Source of the DNA: Spirosoma agri
Lineage (GTDB): Bacteria; Bacteroidota; Bacteroidia; Cytophagales; Spirosomataceae
DNA length: 64,000 nt
Direction: 5' to 3'
NCBI RefSeq assembly: GCF_010747415.1
Contig: NZ_JAAGNZ010000006.1
Coordinates: 28,290-92,289 of the forward strand
Shown: positions 1 to 8,735 of the stretch, one piece after another
Layout of the letters: each line of letters begins with the position of its first letter
Position numbering within the stretch: position 1 is the first letter of the stretch
Translations under genes and position numbers: made by a program
Notes under the pieces: generated by a model
Database searches by the model: none
Told to the model about the DNA's origin: nothing
Seen by the model: only the letters and a program-made list of their open reading frames with translations

Positions 1-2486
1 ACTCCTCCTTGATTTAATAGTCGGTTAACATAACGAGCGTCCTGACGGCGATAGAGATCATCAATAAAGTTTATGCGTAGCAGGTTAACGGTTCCCAGGC
101 CGGGAACAACGATTGTGCCACCGAAGTTATATAACAGGTCATCTATGTCACCACGTTGAAGTTGCCTGCGAATTAGTAACATGACCTGTTCAGCAGCGCG
201 CATCCGCCAGCCAGTCATAATATTGATGCAGTGTCTAACCTGATCAATATTTTCATAAAGCAACTCTGAACCGGTTACAAGGGAAATGCTGATGAGGTCG
301 CTGTCATCATCCGGACCGATCTGATTATTGTCCTGCAACCAATTTCGAATGGTCGCTTCATGACGCTTACAGCCATTTTCGCGGAGACTGGACACTAATT
401 CAGCAAAATTCCTATTTGACTTTCGGTAATGCTCCTGAATCAGCTTTTTCCATAATCCGGTCCAATACTTGACAGTTTTTAGTTTTTCAGGGTCTGCGCT
501 TCTCTCAATGAGTTCAACAACTATATCCCTTTGAGTGCTAATCAGCGCGATTATATCCTTAGGACTGAGTGAATCAGTCCGTGATGAATTTAATTGAATA
601 TTTGTATTGCGGACTTCCTTCACATCAGAAATCACATAGAATTTATGGGATTCTGTAGCATAAAAACATTGATCATTGTCAAATATGATTGCTTTGGTGT
701 AGAGTATTTCTGTTGACTGACTAGTCACAGTATTTCCAATAATGCTGGTATCCGCCAGTCTGAACAGGCGCTCTTCTACAGCTTTGTCGGTACTGATAAA
801 TGCAGTTTGCGATATTCCTCCGTTATTATACCAAGTTCGCGTTTTTACCCCAAGGCTATTAGCCTGTTGTGCAATCTGTCGCTCGAGAGAACGAAAAAAG
901 CCGACTTCAAATTCGTAAAATAAGAGTGTCAACCGCGTAAAACGGTAACAGTTTATTAGATCTGTCATATATTTTATCCGTAGCCAACTGATCACCAATG
1001 CACTGGCAGATTCTTCGAGCGGGCCTAATCTGGGGATATCCGCGGCTGTAATGACGTGGGGTCGGGATAAGCATTTGGTTTCGTTTAGCATAGATTCAAC
1101 TGCGGCAGTTTCCGACGCTCTGGAACAAATAATATAGTCGATACACTGGCTGGACAGAAGCTCCTGCAGACGAAGATATTTTGATGGCGGCTGTATTGAA
1201 AGACTAGTAGTCACCGCTGATAAGGTGCTAATTGCATCACTAACTTCCTCGGCCGACTCGCCAAGCCAGTTCTGACTTTTTTGGTAAAGTTCACTTATCT
1301 GATTCTCCTTTACCTGCAATTGTTGTATTTCTATGTCTGAAGGATTGTGCACCAGGGACGCGGCATAATTGAAAAACCTAACCAACATACTTCTCAGGTT
1401 GATAAGATCGATATTGCTTTCGTCATTGCTTATAGATGAAACCTTACTGACAAGGTTTTCAAGCGCTGTGTTCTCGCAGCGTTCAATGTCCACCGTGAAT
1501 CTATTGTAAACTTCCAGTTGCTTTTTGAATGAGAGAAAAGGACCAGAACAGACTTGGTCACTGATTAAAGTCTGGTCTTCTCCGGTCAGATCTAAAATTT
1601 TTAAACCAAGGTCTGCGATTAGAGGAAAATGTTCGATTTCTGAAAGTTCGGTGATTACCACTACAGGTATTCCGTAATTTTTGATATCATGTAAATTAGT
1701 CAGGTTGCTTTTGACTATTCCTGCTCCATCGATCATCAGTAAGCAGATGCGATCTGCGAGTCCGTCAAATGTTGCCATTTCGGTTAGATCATTTGATAGA
1801 AGTAAGGGCTGACTGCTAGTTTTACTGCCAGAATCACTTATTCTTCCGGTAGTAAAATAATCGCTTATTACCGCATCATTAATGTTCAATCGTTCAGTGG
1901 CAACCTGAAAGTTTTTGAATGTGCCTACCAGACATATACTTTTTTTATTGAACATATCATTGCCTTGCAAATTAATGCCGAGCAACCTTTGAGCTGGTAG
2001 ATTCTCAATTGTTGAAAAAGCTTCTTTGACCTTTTTGAACGTTGATAACTCCTTTCTCCCTAATGGCGCAGGCTTAAGTTTAGCAATGTTTCTGAACTTA
2101 ACTGATATCTCAGGGCTACTACTATTCTTCTCGGATTTTGTCCAGAATCGGATACTATTTTCGTTGGAACCAGCCCAGGCTACCACAGCCGAATCATTTA
2201 GCATTAGCCGGTCACCGATCTGATAATGTTCATGTGAGCGATAAATTTCGCCTTTATACGTATGGTAATTTTTCCTGAGACGGTCAAGTGTTAGCGGTAT
2301 AGACAGCCACTGGGATGCTTGTTTTTTTACGGGCATGACAATACAAAGCCCGACATCCAGACCTGGATTATCTAAAAAAGCTTCAACGTGTTTTAACGCG
2401 AGCTGCAGGAGTGGGGGAAATAGCTCCTTATCCTCCGTTAAACTATCCCCAAAGATCAGTCTTTCAATCAGTTCTCCTTCCACCAT
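1..2486 (-). CDS. drmE: DrmE-like DISARM protein, 3' end outside window
   Basis: An open frame of about 828 codons runs leftward from the ATG at 2486 to the window edge with no stop, so the C-terminus is missing. The start lies 5 bases after the stop of the cytosine methyltransferase gene, so the two are co-transcribed. No catalytic motif is obvious. The last third has a helical segment with the pattern WTGLWKKLI...ATIRNWL...IGPDDDSDL, then a basic helix. This size, this C-terminal pattern and the position behind a 5mC methyltransferase match DrmE of class 2 DISARM, where it supports the DrmAB helicase complex against phage; its biochemical role is poorly known. Family assignment is from memory of the pattern, not a search. 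An unrelated large defence protein remains possible. Confidence 0.55.
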   Translation of the reverse strand, partial: MVEGELIERLIFGDSLTEDKELFPPLLQLALKHVEAFLDNPGLDVGLCIVMPVKKQASQWLSIPLTLDRLRKNYHTYKGEIYRSHEHYQIGDRLMLNDSAVVAWAGSNENSIRFWTKSEKNSSSPEISVKFRNIAKLKPAPLGRKELSTFKKVKEAFSTIENLPAQRLLGINLQGNDMFNKKSICLVGTFKNFQVATERLNINDAVISDYFTTGRISDSGSKTSSQPLLLSNDLTEMATFDGLADRICLLMIDGAGIVKSNLTNLHDIKNYGIPVVVITELSEIEHFPLIADLGLKILDLTGEDQTLISDQVCSGPFLSFKKQLEVYNRFTVDIERCENTALENLVSKVSSISNDESNIDLINLRSMLVRFFNYAASLVHNPSDIEIQQLQVKENQISELYQKSQNWLGESAEEVSDAISTLSAVTTSLSIQPPSKYLRLQELLSSQCIDYIICSRASETAAVESMLNETKCLSRPHVITAADIPRLGPLEESASALVISWLRIKYMTDLINCYRFTRLTLLFYEFEVGFFRSLERQIAQQANSLGVKTRTWYNNGGISQTAFISTDKAVEERLFRLADTSIIGNTVTSQSTEILYTKAIIFDNDQCFYATESHKFYVISDVKEVRNTNIQLNSSRTDSLSPKDIIALISTQRDIVVELIERSADPEKLKTVKYWTGLWKKLIQEHYRKSNRNFAELVSSLRENGCKRHEATIRNWLQDNNQIGPDDDSDLISISLVTGSELLYENIDQVRHCINIMTGWRMRAAEQVMLLIRRQLQRGDIDDLLYNFGGTIVVPGLGTVNLLRINFIDDLYRRQDARYVNRLLNQGG

Positions 2487-2491
2487 TGTTA

Positions 2492-3985
2492 TTAGATTGA
2501 TGCCAGCATATGTCGTAGGCATCCAGCCAGTTTTGAGGCCATCAATGGTGGTACAGCATTTCCGATCTGCCGGAATGCCGCATTCATGGCGCCGGCAAAC
2601 TCAAAACCATCTGGAAAAGACTGTAGTCTTGCGGCTTCCCGGACTGAAATGGTTCTGGCCTGCAGACTGTCATAATGGATATGGGAGTAACTATCCTTTC
2701 CGAGATGCGCCATTAGCGTTCTACTCGGTTTATCAGCCTCCATTTTCCTCCATTTGTTCGGAAATTTCTCATCACTATATGGTGGGATAGTCGCTTTTTT
2801 CAATTGTTGGTATACACGTGTCTTTTCCCCAGGTATTCTCTTTCCTTCTGATATCTGTTGAAGCCTGCTTTGAAAAAGCTCCCTGGAAATTTGCAAGGCC
2901 TGCGGGTACTGGTCGCCCGGATTCATTCGACCAAAAATTGAAAAATCTCTGGGCAGGTACCGAATCAGGTTGGCATTGACCAAACCATTGGTTTCATATC
3001 CTTCCCAGTTGCGCATCTGTTGCTGATACTCATTGAGATCACACTGATTTGCGTAAGCAATTACATCTGAGATACGACGGGTGCCACGGCGAAACTTACT
3101 GTTAAGGTGGTCGGTTAGACGAGGCAGATCAGACAGTGCATCTTCTGCGGTGACCGCAGGAATAAGACTATGTGAATCAGCATCAGGCGGTTGTCGGAAG
3201 TATTGATGTACGCTTTGACGTAAAATGGTCTGCAAGGCCACATTTCGGGATCCATGATAACCTCTGGGCAAATCTGCTGTATGAGTAGGTATTGGAAAGA
3301 AGATTTCAGTTTCTACGCTTTCATGCAGACCGATTAAGAACATTCGTTCGCGCATCTGCGGAACACCATAATAAACCGAGTTCAGTAATGTATAGGCACA
3401 GCGGTAGCCGAGGGCAGATAGGTCATCGCATATGCTTTCTGCAATATTGATACCACCATAGTTGAGAATGTCAGGAACATTTTCCATCAGGATAGCAAGT
3501 GGACGGAATTCTCTGACATAATGCAGATAGCGTTTGTAGAGCTGACTCCTTGCATCATTCAGAAAAGCATTGCTATCATTTTTAACTTCACGAAGTTTGG
3601 CTCGGCCAATTCGGGTGAAAGCTTGGCATGGTGGCCCTCCAATGATTACATCGATCTGAGCAGCCGTGTCTCCTTGAAGTCCGAGTTGACGTACCAAGTC
3701 AGCAGGCTCAGTCTGCTGGATATCCCGCGAACTGTGTTTCTCCACTGGGTCATGGGGGTGAAAATTAATTGCGTGTGACTTTGCTGCTGTTTCATCTATT
3801 TCTACAGAGGCCACTATTTCAAAGCCTGCTTTTTTAAAACCAAGGGATAACCCACCACAACCACCAAACAAATCAAGTGCTCGGGGTGATAATCCTGAGT
3901 GTAGGCGATTTCTTTTATGTACAAAATAATCCTCAGTTGTGAGAAGGGTTTTGGGAAGCCCGGTACTAAATCTATTGCTGGTCAT
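2492..3985 (-). CDS. drmMII: DNA (cytosine-5-)-methyltransferase, DrmMII-like
   Basis: A complete C5 methyltransferase of 497 residues. SAM motif I is DLFGGCGGLSLGF (38-50). The catalytic Cys is C120 in GGPPCQAF, motif VI is ENV (168-170), motif VIII is QMRERMFLIG, and motifs IX-X are RTISVREAARLQSFPDGF and QIGNAVPP near the C-terminus. It methylates cytosine to mark host DNA. It is followed after 5 bases by the DrmE-like gene, which suggests DrmMII of a class 2 DISARM system. A Vsr endonuclease gene lies upstream, a common partner of C5 methyltransferases, so an orphan or restriction-linked enzyme is the alternative. No restriction endonuclease gene is recognisable between them. The enzymatic call is firm; the DISARM role is inference. 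Confidence 0.93.
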   Translation of the reverse strand: MTSNRFSTGLPKTLLTTEDYFVHKRNRLHSGLSPRALDLFGGCGGLSLGFKKAGFEIVASVEIDETAAKSHAINFHPHDPVEKHSSRDIQQTEPADLVRQLGLQGDTAAQIDVIIGGPPCQAFTRIGRAKLREVKNDSNAFLNDARSQLYKRYLHYVREFRPLAILMENVPDILNYGGINIAESICDDLSALGYRCAYTLLNSVYYGVPQMRERMFLIGLHESVETEIFFPIPTHTADLPRGYHGSRNVALQTILRQSVHQYFRQPPDADSHSLIPAVTAEDALSDLPRLTDHLNSKFRRGTRRISDVIAYANQCDLNEYQQQMRNWEGYETNGLVNANLIRYLPRDFSIFGRMNPGDQYPQALQISRELFQSRLQQISEGKRIPGEKTRVYQQLKKATIPPYSDEKFPNKWRKMEADKPSRTLMAHLGKDSYSHIHYDSLQARTISVREAARLQSFPDGFEFAGAMNAAFRQIGNAVPPLMASKLAGCLRHMLASI

Positions 3986-4382
3986 TGATCAAGACTGTCA
4001 ACCCTATTGTAGAAAAAAACAGGGAATATATATACTTATTATTGCTTAGCAAGTTATGGATTAGTTAATTAATTATTGCAGGCCGGCACACAGTTGATCT
4101 CAATGTTTTATCTCTATGTTAAGTTATTTTTTTACAATATACTCTTTATAAACTTATATTCAGGCGACAGCTTTAATTCTATTTCACATTTCCCAAAAAA
4201 ATGTGAATTGAGCCCCGAGCCAAGCTGGACCAATAATTATAGCAAGGGATTTCGGTCTAATTAATTAGATTATTTGTATTTTTATTATTAATTATATTGT
4301 TGGAATTTTTGTCCTAAGCAGACCGTTGAGTTATCCCTGTTAACTATCGGAATAGAAAACTTTTGAAAGAAGTAATCCATAG
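3986..4382. other. AT-rich intergenic region upstream of the methyltransferase
   Basis: About 400 bases with no convincing gene, strongly AT-rich compared with the flanking genes. It should hold the promoter of the leftward methyltransferase/DrmE-like pair and the terminator of the leftward vsr operon. A 9-bp inverted repeat (arms 4183-4191 and 4199-4207, 7-base loop) is a terminator candidate. Confidence 0.5.
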
Positions 4383-4766
4383 TTAATTATATGTTGCTTT
4401 AACAACTTCAATTACTGACCTGCTAATTACACCGTTAGGTTTGTATTCTTTTTCTCCCTTTTCTACACTCTCCATGAAAGCATTATATTTCTGTTCATGG
4501 TTTTCATCAAACATAGATTCAAACGGAGTTCCTTTAAATGTAATACGACCAACGATTTCGTATACATCATCACCACAGACTTTAAAACATTGCTCCATCA
4601 ATATATTACGAATAGCTGCTTCTTCTGATGTATAGAGTGGCTTTCCTGCCGCATTTACATAGTCTTCAAATGGATCGTCCGGATGAAAACCGCCATTCAG
4701 CCCTTCTGTCACAAGTTGGTGAGCAAAACCCTCTACCTCCGCTATCGTTGTTATTTTAGTAATCAT
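4383..4766 (-). CDS. hypothetical protein in the vsr operon
   Basis: A 127-residue acidic protein that I do not recognise. It has no signal peptide, no membrane segment and no cysteine-rich motif. Its ATG overlaps the last four bases of vsr (ATGA type), so it is translationally coupled to the Vsr endonuclease and should act in the same process. It is the last gene of a three-gene leftward operon. Secondary structure looks mixed alpha/beta. An accessory role in defence or repair is inferred from context only. Confidence 0.75.
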   Translation of the reverse strand: MITKITTIAEVEGFAHQLVTEGLNGGFHPDDPFEDYVNAAGKPLYTSEEAAIRNILMEQCFKVCGDDVYEIVGRITFKGTPFESMFDENHEQKYNAFMESVEKGEKEYKPNGVISRSVIEVVKATYN

Positions 4767-5188
4767 TTATTTGTCTGATTTAATTGTTTGAGAAGAATAT
4801 GTAATGTCTCATCCCGTTTAGCAGGTTTTAATTCACACTCATATATGGTTATAATTCGCCAGCCTGCTTCAGTAAGTTTGACATAATTTTCTTCATCTCT
4901 ACGCCTGTTTGAATTGATTTTGTCTAGCCACCAGTCAGTCCTGGTTTTCGGTATGACAAAATAGCGACATCCATCGTGTCCATGGTAAAAGCATCCATGA
5001 ATAAGTATTACTGTTTTGTACTTTGGTAAAACAACGTCGGGTTTTCCTGGCAGCTTCTTATCGTGTAATCGGTACCGAAAGCCTTGTGCAAAAAGAAATT
5101 TACGGACAATTAGCTCCGGCTTTGTATTCTTGCTTCGAACCTGCGACATGTTATAGCTACGTTGTTCGGGTGTGTGTACATCTGCCAT
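4763..5188 (-). CDS. vsr: very short patch repair endonuclease
   Basis: A 141-residue Vsr family nuclease, the usual family length. It nicks beside T:G mismatches that arise when 5-methylcytosine deaminates. Signature features are RSYNMSQVRSKNTKPE (10-25), the metal-binding Asp in KPDVV (D51, same position as the E. coli catalytic Asp), HGCFYHGH (64-71) with the general-base His region, TRTDWW (82-87) and YECEL near the end. It lies just upstream of a C5 methyltransferase on the same strand, the expected partner. It is 7 bases after an unknown gene and overlaps the next by 4 bases. Some Vsr homologues act as defence nucleases, which is possible here. Confidence 0.95.
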   Translation of the reverse strand: MADVHTPEQRSYNMSQVRSKNTKPELIVRKFLFAQGFRYRLHDKKLPGKPDVVLPKYKTVILIHGCFYHGHDGCRYFVIPKTRTDWWLDKINSNRRRDEENYVKLTEAGWRIITIYECELKPAKRDETLHILLKQLNQTNK

Positions 5189-5195
5189 CTGTTAG

Positions 5196-5684
5196 CTAAT
5201 ATCTCTCATTAAAATGTTCAACCTGCCCAACAATTGTTCTTCGAATTTGTCCTCTGAAAGACAGACAGCAGATAAAATCCGCCATTTGATGTGCTTCCTG
5301 CTCTGTCAACGCATGAATCCTTAAATGCTCTTCTGCATATTCATGCCAACCACCACCAATAGCATCCGGGCCGGCTTCCCGAATTACAGTTACCTTATAC
5401 GTAGATACCTTTATTTTTGACGTTAGATCGTTACTTGATTCATTTTCTCCTGTCAACAGTACCTGCCCTGCCATATCACTTACATAAGTCTGAGTACTAA
5501 TTCCATCCAGCCTTTCATCCCTGATTATAACAGAGAGGTCAAATGCTTCCTGCGGACTATTAGCTCGAATAGCTAGCTCCTGTAGTATATTGATCGAACT
5601 ACTTTTGCTATTATCTATAATCCGTATCTGGAATGTTGTAGCAGGTTCTTTTTCTGGCCCGAAGTAATATTTACGGTAGTTCAT
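5196..5684 (-). CDS. hypothetical protein, first gene of the vsr operon
   Basis: A 162-residue protein of no family I recognise. It begins MNYRKYYFGPEKE and contains a Gly/His-rich stretch (DAIGGGWHEYAEEHL) and an alpha-helical C-terminus with a Cys pair (FICCL). No signal peptide or membrane segment is visible. It is separated from vsr by 7 bases and should share its transcript. The promoter must lie in 5685-5813, facing away from abiEi. Confidence 0.7.
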   Translation of the reverse strand: MNYRKYYFGPEKEPATTFQIRIIDNSKSSSINILQELAIRANSPQEAFDLSVIIRDERLDGISTQTYVSDMAGQVLLTGENESSNDLTSKIKVSTYKVTVIREAGPDAIGGGWHEYAEEHLRIHALTEQEAHQMADFICCLSFRGQIRRTIVGQVEHFNERY

Positions 5685-5813
5685 AGAGATATAAAGTTAA
5701 ACAAAAGGGCCATTTTATGTAATGCATTCGTGTCTTAATGTGCCATCACCATTTTAATAGCTGTGGCCTATATTATGTAGAAATTATTAAGCCTATCTGT
5801 CTTTGCCGGGCCA

Positions 5814-5901
5814 TGTCTAGTGTATAACTGATTTATTACAAATCTACGGCTTTTTTCATAAAAAGCCGTAGATTTGTAATAAATCAGTTATACACTAGAC
5901 A
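5814..5901. repeat. perfect 42-bp inverted repeat upstream of abiEi
   Basis: Arms 5814-5855 and 5860-5901 are perfect reverse complements of each other over 42 bases with a 4-base loop (5856-5859). The element ends 25 bases before the abiEi ATG, inside the divergent intergenic region between the leftward vsr operon and the rightward abiE operon. Neither flanking gene ends here, so an ordinary terminator role is unlikely. AbiEi proteins of known systems bind inverted repeats in their own promoter, so an autoregulatory operator is the leading idea. A leader RNA hairpin or a small mobile palindrome are alternatives; no target duplication flanks it. Confidence 0.9.
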
Positions 5902-5926
5902 GAAATTACCATTCGCTAGCTGAAGC

Positions 5927-6514
5927 ATGAAAAAGCAATTTATCCAGGACTTTTTCAAAGCCAATGACGGCATTATTCGCACCAAACAATTGCGAAAAGC
6001 TGGATTTACCCATTTTCAGCTCAATCAACTGATCCAGACTGGAGAAGTCCTGAAAGTAAAGCAGGGAATCTATAAATGGAATGATTCGAATCAGAGTGAA
6101 TTGGCCGAAGTAGCCCACATAGTTCCTGAGGGTATATTCTGCCTGTATACAGCCTGTCAATATTATGAACTAAGTACCTTCGTTGCCTCCTCTTATCATT
6201 TGGCCATCCCAAAAAAGTCAAAAGTCGTCCTGCCTGACTATCCTCCAATTAAGTTATATTATTGGGAAACAGACTCTTACCAGACTGGACAAACTGAAAT
6301 TAAGCAAGATGGTGTGTCTATACGGATGTATGACCTGGAAAAGACCGTATGTGATATCATCCGGCAGCGCAATAAAGTTGGCCTGGATATAGTCAAGGAG
6401 GTAGTAGTCACGTATCTCCAGCGAACCGACCGCAACTTGGCTAAGTTAGTTGAGTATGCTGGTGAATTAGGATTGAAAAACTACGTGTCGAACTACCTGA
6501 ACATACTGGTATGA
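5927..6514 (+). CDS. abiEi: AbiEi family antitoxin / transcriptional regulator
   Basis: A 195-residue protein with an N-terminal winged-helix segment (about 1-50, ending in GEVLKVKQGIYKW) and a C-terminal domain with the family motif YDLEKTVCDIIR. This is the antitoxin and repressor of a type IV toxin-antitoxin system: it silences the operon and neutralises AbiEii without binding it directly. Its stop overlaps the toxin start by 4 bases (ATGA). A 42-bp palindrome directly upstream is a probable operator. In known systems the pair gives abortive phage infection and can stabilise mobile elements. Confidence 0.88.
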   Translation: MKKQFIQDFFKANDGIIRTKQLRKAGFTHFQLNQLIQTGEVLKVKQGIYKWNDSNQSELAEVAHIVPEGIFCLYTACQYYELSTFVASSYHLAIPKKSKVVLPDYPPIKLYYWETDSYQTGQTEIKQDGVSIRMYDLEKTVCDIIRQRNKVGLDIVKEVVVTYLQRTDRNLAKLVEYAGELGLKNYVSNYLNILV

Positions 6515-7374
6515 AAAATAATATTGCTTCCATCCAAAGCAGGTTAAAACAAATTGCCCAGCAGGAGGGAAAAGCCTATCAGTTAATTATAACCCGCTAC
6601 TTTCAAGAGCGATTACTATTTCGGGTGTTCTCTTCCGATTATGCACTCAACTTTTGCCTGAAGGGAGGGGCACTCTTATATGCACTTGAGCAGGAAAAAA
6701 GCCGTCCTACCCTCGATATTGATTTCTTGGCTTTACGGCTTTCCAACGAAGCATCTCGATTAATCGATATTTTCACAGAAATAGGACTCATTGAGTACGA
6801 TGTTGACGGAGTTGTACTTGATACGCGTACACTTACGGCAATACCGATCACTAACGAAGGGACTTATCCAGGCATTCGAATAAAAATGACAGCCAGTCTA
6901 GGGAATATTCGTCAGGTCATGCAGATAGATATTGGTTTCGGTGATGTGTTAACCCCTGCTCCCACCCGCATGGATTATCCTACGCTGTTGGAGATGGATA
7001 GTCCTCAGGTACAGGCATATTCAATCGAGACGATCATCGCTGAAAAATTCGAAGCGATGATTGATCTGGCTCAACTAAACAGCCGTATGAAAGATTTCTA
7101 CGATGTATACCGACTACTTCAAGGGGAGCAGTATGAGGAGTCAACACTAAATCAAGCTATTTTCAACACATTCGCATGGCGTCAAACGGTCGCAGAACCA
7201 ACGCACTCACTCTTCACCGACGCCTTTGCCACTGATGCTAAAAGAACGGGGCAATGGATGGCCTTTCTGAATAAGTCAAGTCTGGATACCCAGCTTGAAT
7301 TCACGGAGGTAATGAAAACGATTACTCAAAAGCTACAGCCCATTTATCATAGGATAGTCAATATGAAATCCTGA
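6511..7374 (+). CDS. abiEii: AbiEii/AbiGii nucleotidyltransferase toxin
   Basis: A 287-residue nucleotidyltransferase-fold toxin. Visible motifs are KGGALLY (51-57), the metal-binding pair DID (D69, D71), the EK pair in AEKFEAM (around 178-179) and KDFYD (194-198), which match the four conserved AbiEii motifs. Family members transfer nucleotides to tRNA or other acceptors and stop growth when released. It is coupled to abiEi by a 4-base overlap and is the last gene of the operon. The motif set is complete, so the toxin looks intact. Confidence 0.9.
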   Translation: MKNNIASIQSRLKQIAQQEGKAYQLIITRYFQERLLFRVFSSDYALNFCLKGGALLYALEQEKSRPTLDIDFLALRLSNEASRLIDIFTEIGLIEYDVDGVVLDTRTLTAIPITNEGTYPGIRIKMTASLGNIRQVMQIDIGFGDVLTPAPTRMDYPTLLEMDSPQVQAYSIETIIAEKFEAMIDLAQLNSRMKDFYDVYRLLQGEQYEESTLNQAIFNTFAWRQTVAEPTHSLFTDAFATDAKRTGQWMAFLNKSSLDTQLEFTEVMKTITQKLQPIYHRIVNMKS

Positions 7375-7740
7375 AACAACATGATCAGTAACTAATTACT
7401 GCTGCTAGGTCTTATTGTTAAATAAAATAAAGTTTACTCATTGTACAGTTTACCAATGTTGTACATAACCTTAATCGAAATAATAACCTGCAAAACAAAA
7501 ATCGTCCAGAAAAACCACGATTAAGCGAAAAATCGTGAACTACTTAACTGAACGGATTTATTGAACGCAAAAAGGGGCATTTCCCGCCCCATCTCTCCTA
7601 CCCAGCCTCCGTCCAGAAAAACGTCCGAATAAAATCAGGACAAGACATTACCCCTACCCCTTATGCTGGTTGACCAACCCTTAAGCATTTAAGGGGGTTC
7701 TAGATCCTAGGAAAATGCTTGATTTCATTAATTTTAGGCC
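7375..7740. other. intergenic region between abiEii and araC-type gene
   Basis: About 365 bases without a gene. It contains a short GC hairpin at 7574-7590 (GGGGC/GCCCC) whose leftward reading is followed by a T run, and a 12-base direct repeat GTCCAGAAAAAC near 7504 and 7611. The promoter of the following AraC-type gene should lie here; no clear -7 box was identified. Confidence 0.4.
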
Positions 7741-8616
7741 ATGAATCAGCAAGTAGTGAACCCGATCAACGAGGCCAATACCGTGAACTTAAAGCTTCGA
7801 GGTTTTAATGTGTATCAATTTGACGCGACGGAAAGTGGAGCCCCGACCTATAATCGTCGCGATTTTTATAAGATCGTCCTGTCCACTTCCCACATGCTCA
7901 TTCATTATGCCGACCAAAGTATGGAAGTGAAAGGAACCTTTTTATTCTTTTCTAACCCCCATGTACCTTACTCGGTTGAACTGCTCTCGCCAACTCATAC
8001 GGGCTATTCCTGTCTATTCAACGAAACATTTCTCCAGGTTGCCGGACGGCTGGAAAGCATTCAGCAATCCCCCCTATTCAAAATTGGCGCGCGGCCTGTC
8101 TTTGTCCTGAACCAGGGACAGCAGGCCTTTCTTGAGTCCTTATTTGAAAAAATGCTTCAGGAGCAGGATGGCGATTATCCATTTAAGGATGAACTGGTTC
8201 GAAATTATATTCAACTTGTTGTGCATGAAGCCCTAAAAATCCAGCCTTCCGATAAGGTTATTAAAAACAAAAGCGCAGCTTCCCGCATTGCCGCCTTATT
8301 TTTAGACCTGTTGGAACGGCAGTTTCCTATTGAAGCCCCTCAACGACCTCTCACCTTACGTACGGCTCAGGATTATGCTAACCGGCTGTCGATCCATGTT
8401 AACCACTTGAACCGGGCCGTTAAAACCACTACGGGCAAATCAACCACTACGCATATTGCCGAACGAATTGTGGGTGAGGCCAAAGCACTTTTACAACATA
8501 CCAATTGGAGTATTGCCGAAATCGCTTACGGACTGGGCTTTGACTACCCCACTCACTTCAATAATTACTTTAAACGCGTAGCCGATCAGGTACCTAATGC
8601 CTACCGAAAACAATAG
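7741..8616 (+). CDS. AraC family transcriptional regulator
   Basis: A 291-residue regulator with an N-terminal cupin-like sensing region (about 1-170) and a C-terminal AraC domain. The two helix-turn-helix units are visible as TAQDYANRLSIHVNHLNRAV and WSIAEIAYGLGFDYPTHFNN, followed by FKRV and NAYRKQ at the end. It precedes an aldo/keto reductase gene on the same strand with a 119-base gap. It is one of two AraC proteins flanking the first aldehyde oxidoreductase operon and is a candidate controller of the shared promoter element found at 9893, 17776 and 21221. The inducer is unknown. Confidence 0.9.
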   Translation: MNQQVVNPINEANTVNLKLRGFNVYQFDATESGAPTYNRRDFYKIVLSTSHMLIHYADQSMEVKGTFLFFSNPHVPYSVELLSPTHTGYSCLFNETFLQVAGRLESIQQSPLFKIGARPVFVLNQGQQAFLESLFEKMLQEQDGDYPFKDELVRNYIQLVVHEALKIQPSDKVIKNKSAASRIAALFLDLLERQFPIEAPQRPLTLRTAQDYANRLSIHVNHLNRAVKTTTGKSTTTHIAERIVGEAKALLQHTNWSIAEIAYGLGFDYPTHFNNYFKRVADQVPNAYRKQ

Positions 8617-8663
8617 GTTGAAATCATTACTTTTTGGTTTGATATCTGTTAACCCCTGCCTGT

Positions 8664-8708
8664 CTGACGGAGTTACTTTTGCAACGTCTTTCGGTTCCGC
8701 TCCGTCAG
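8664..8708 (+). promoter_or_regulatory. promoter region of the aldo/keto reductase gene
   Basis: A Bacteroidota-type -7 box TACTTTTG (8674-8681) fits TAnnTTTG exactly and lies 54 bases before the reductase ATG. It sits inside a 9-bp inverted repeat, CTGACGGAG (8664-8672) and CTCCGTCAG (8700-8708), that could be an operator. A matching -33 element is weak. Confidence 0.45.
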
Positions 8709-8735
8709 TGAGCCGCTAAAACGAAACGTAACGTG

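Noticed and set aside
2335..2790. Plus-strand frame of 151 codons over the methyltransferase/DrmE junction
   Set aside because: It lies opposite two coding regions and has no recognisable domain.
5814..5901. Palindrome as a simple rho-independent terminator
   Set aside because: Both flanking operons start here and run outward, so there is no transcript to terminate unless antisense or read-through transcription exists.
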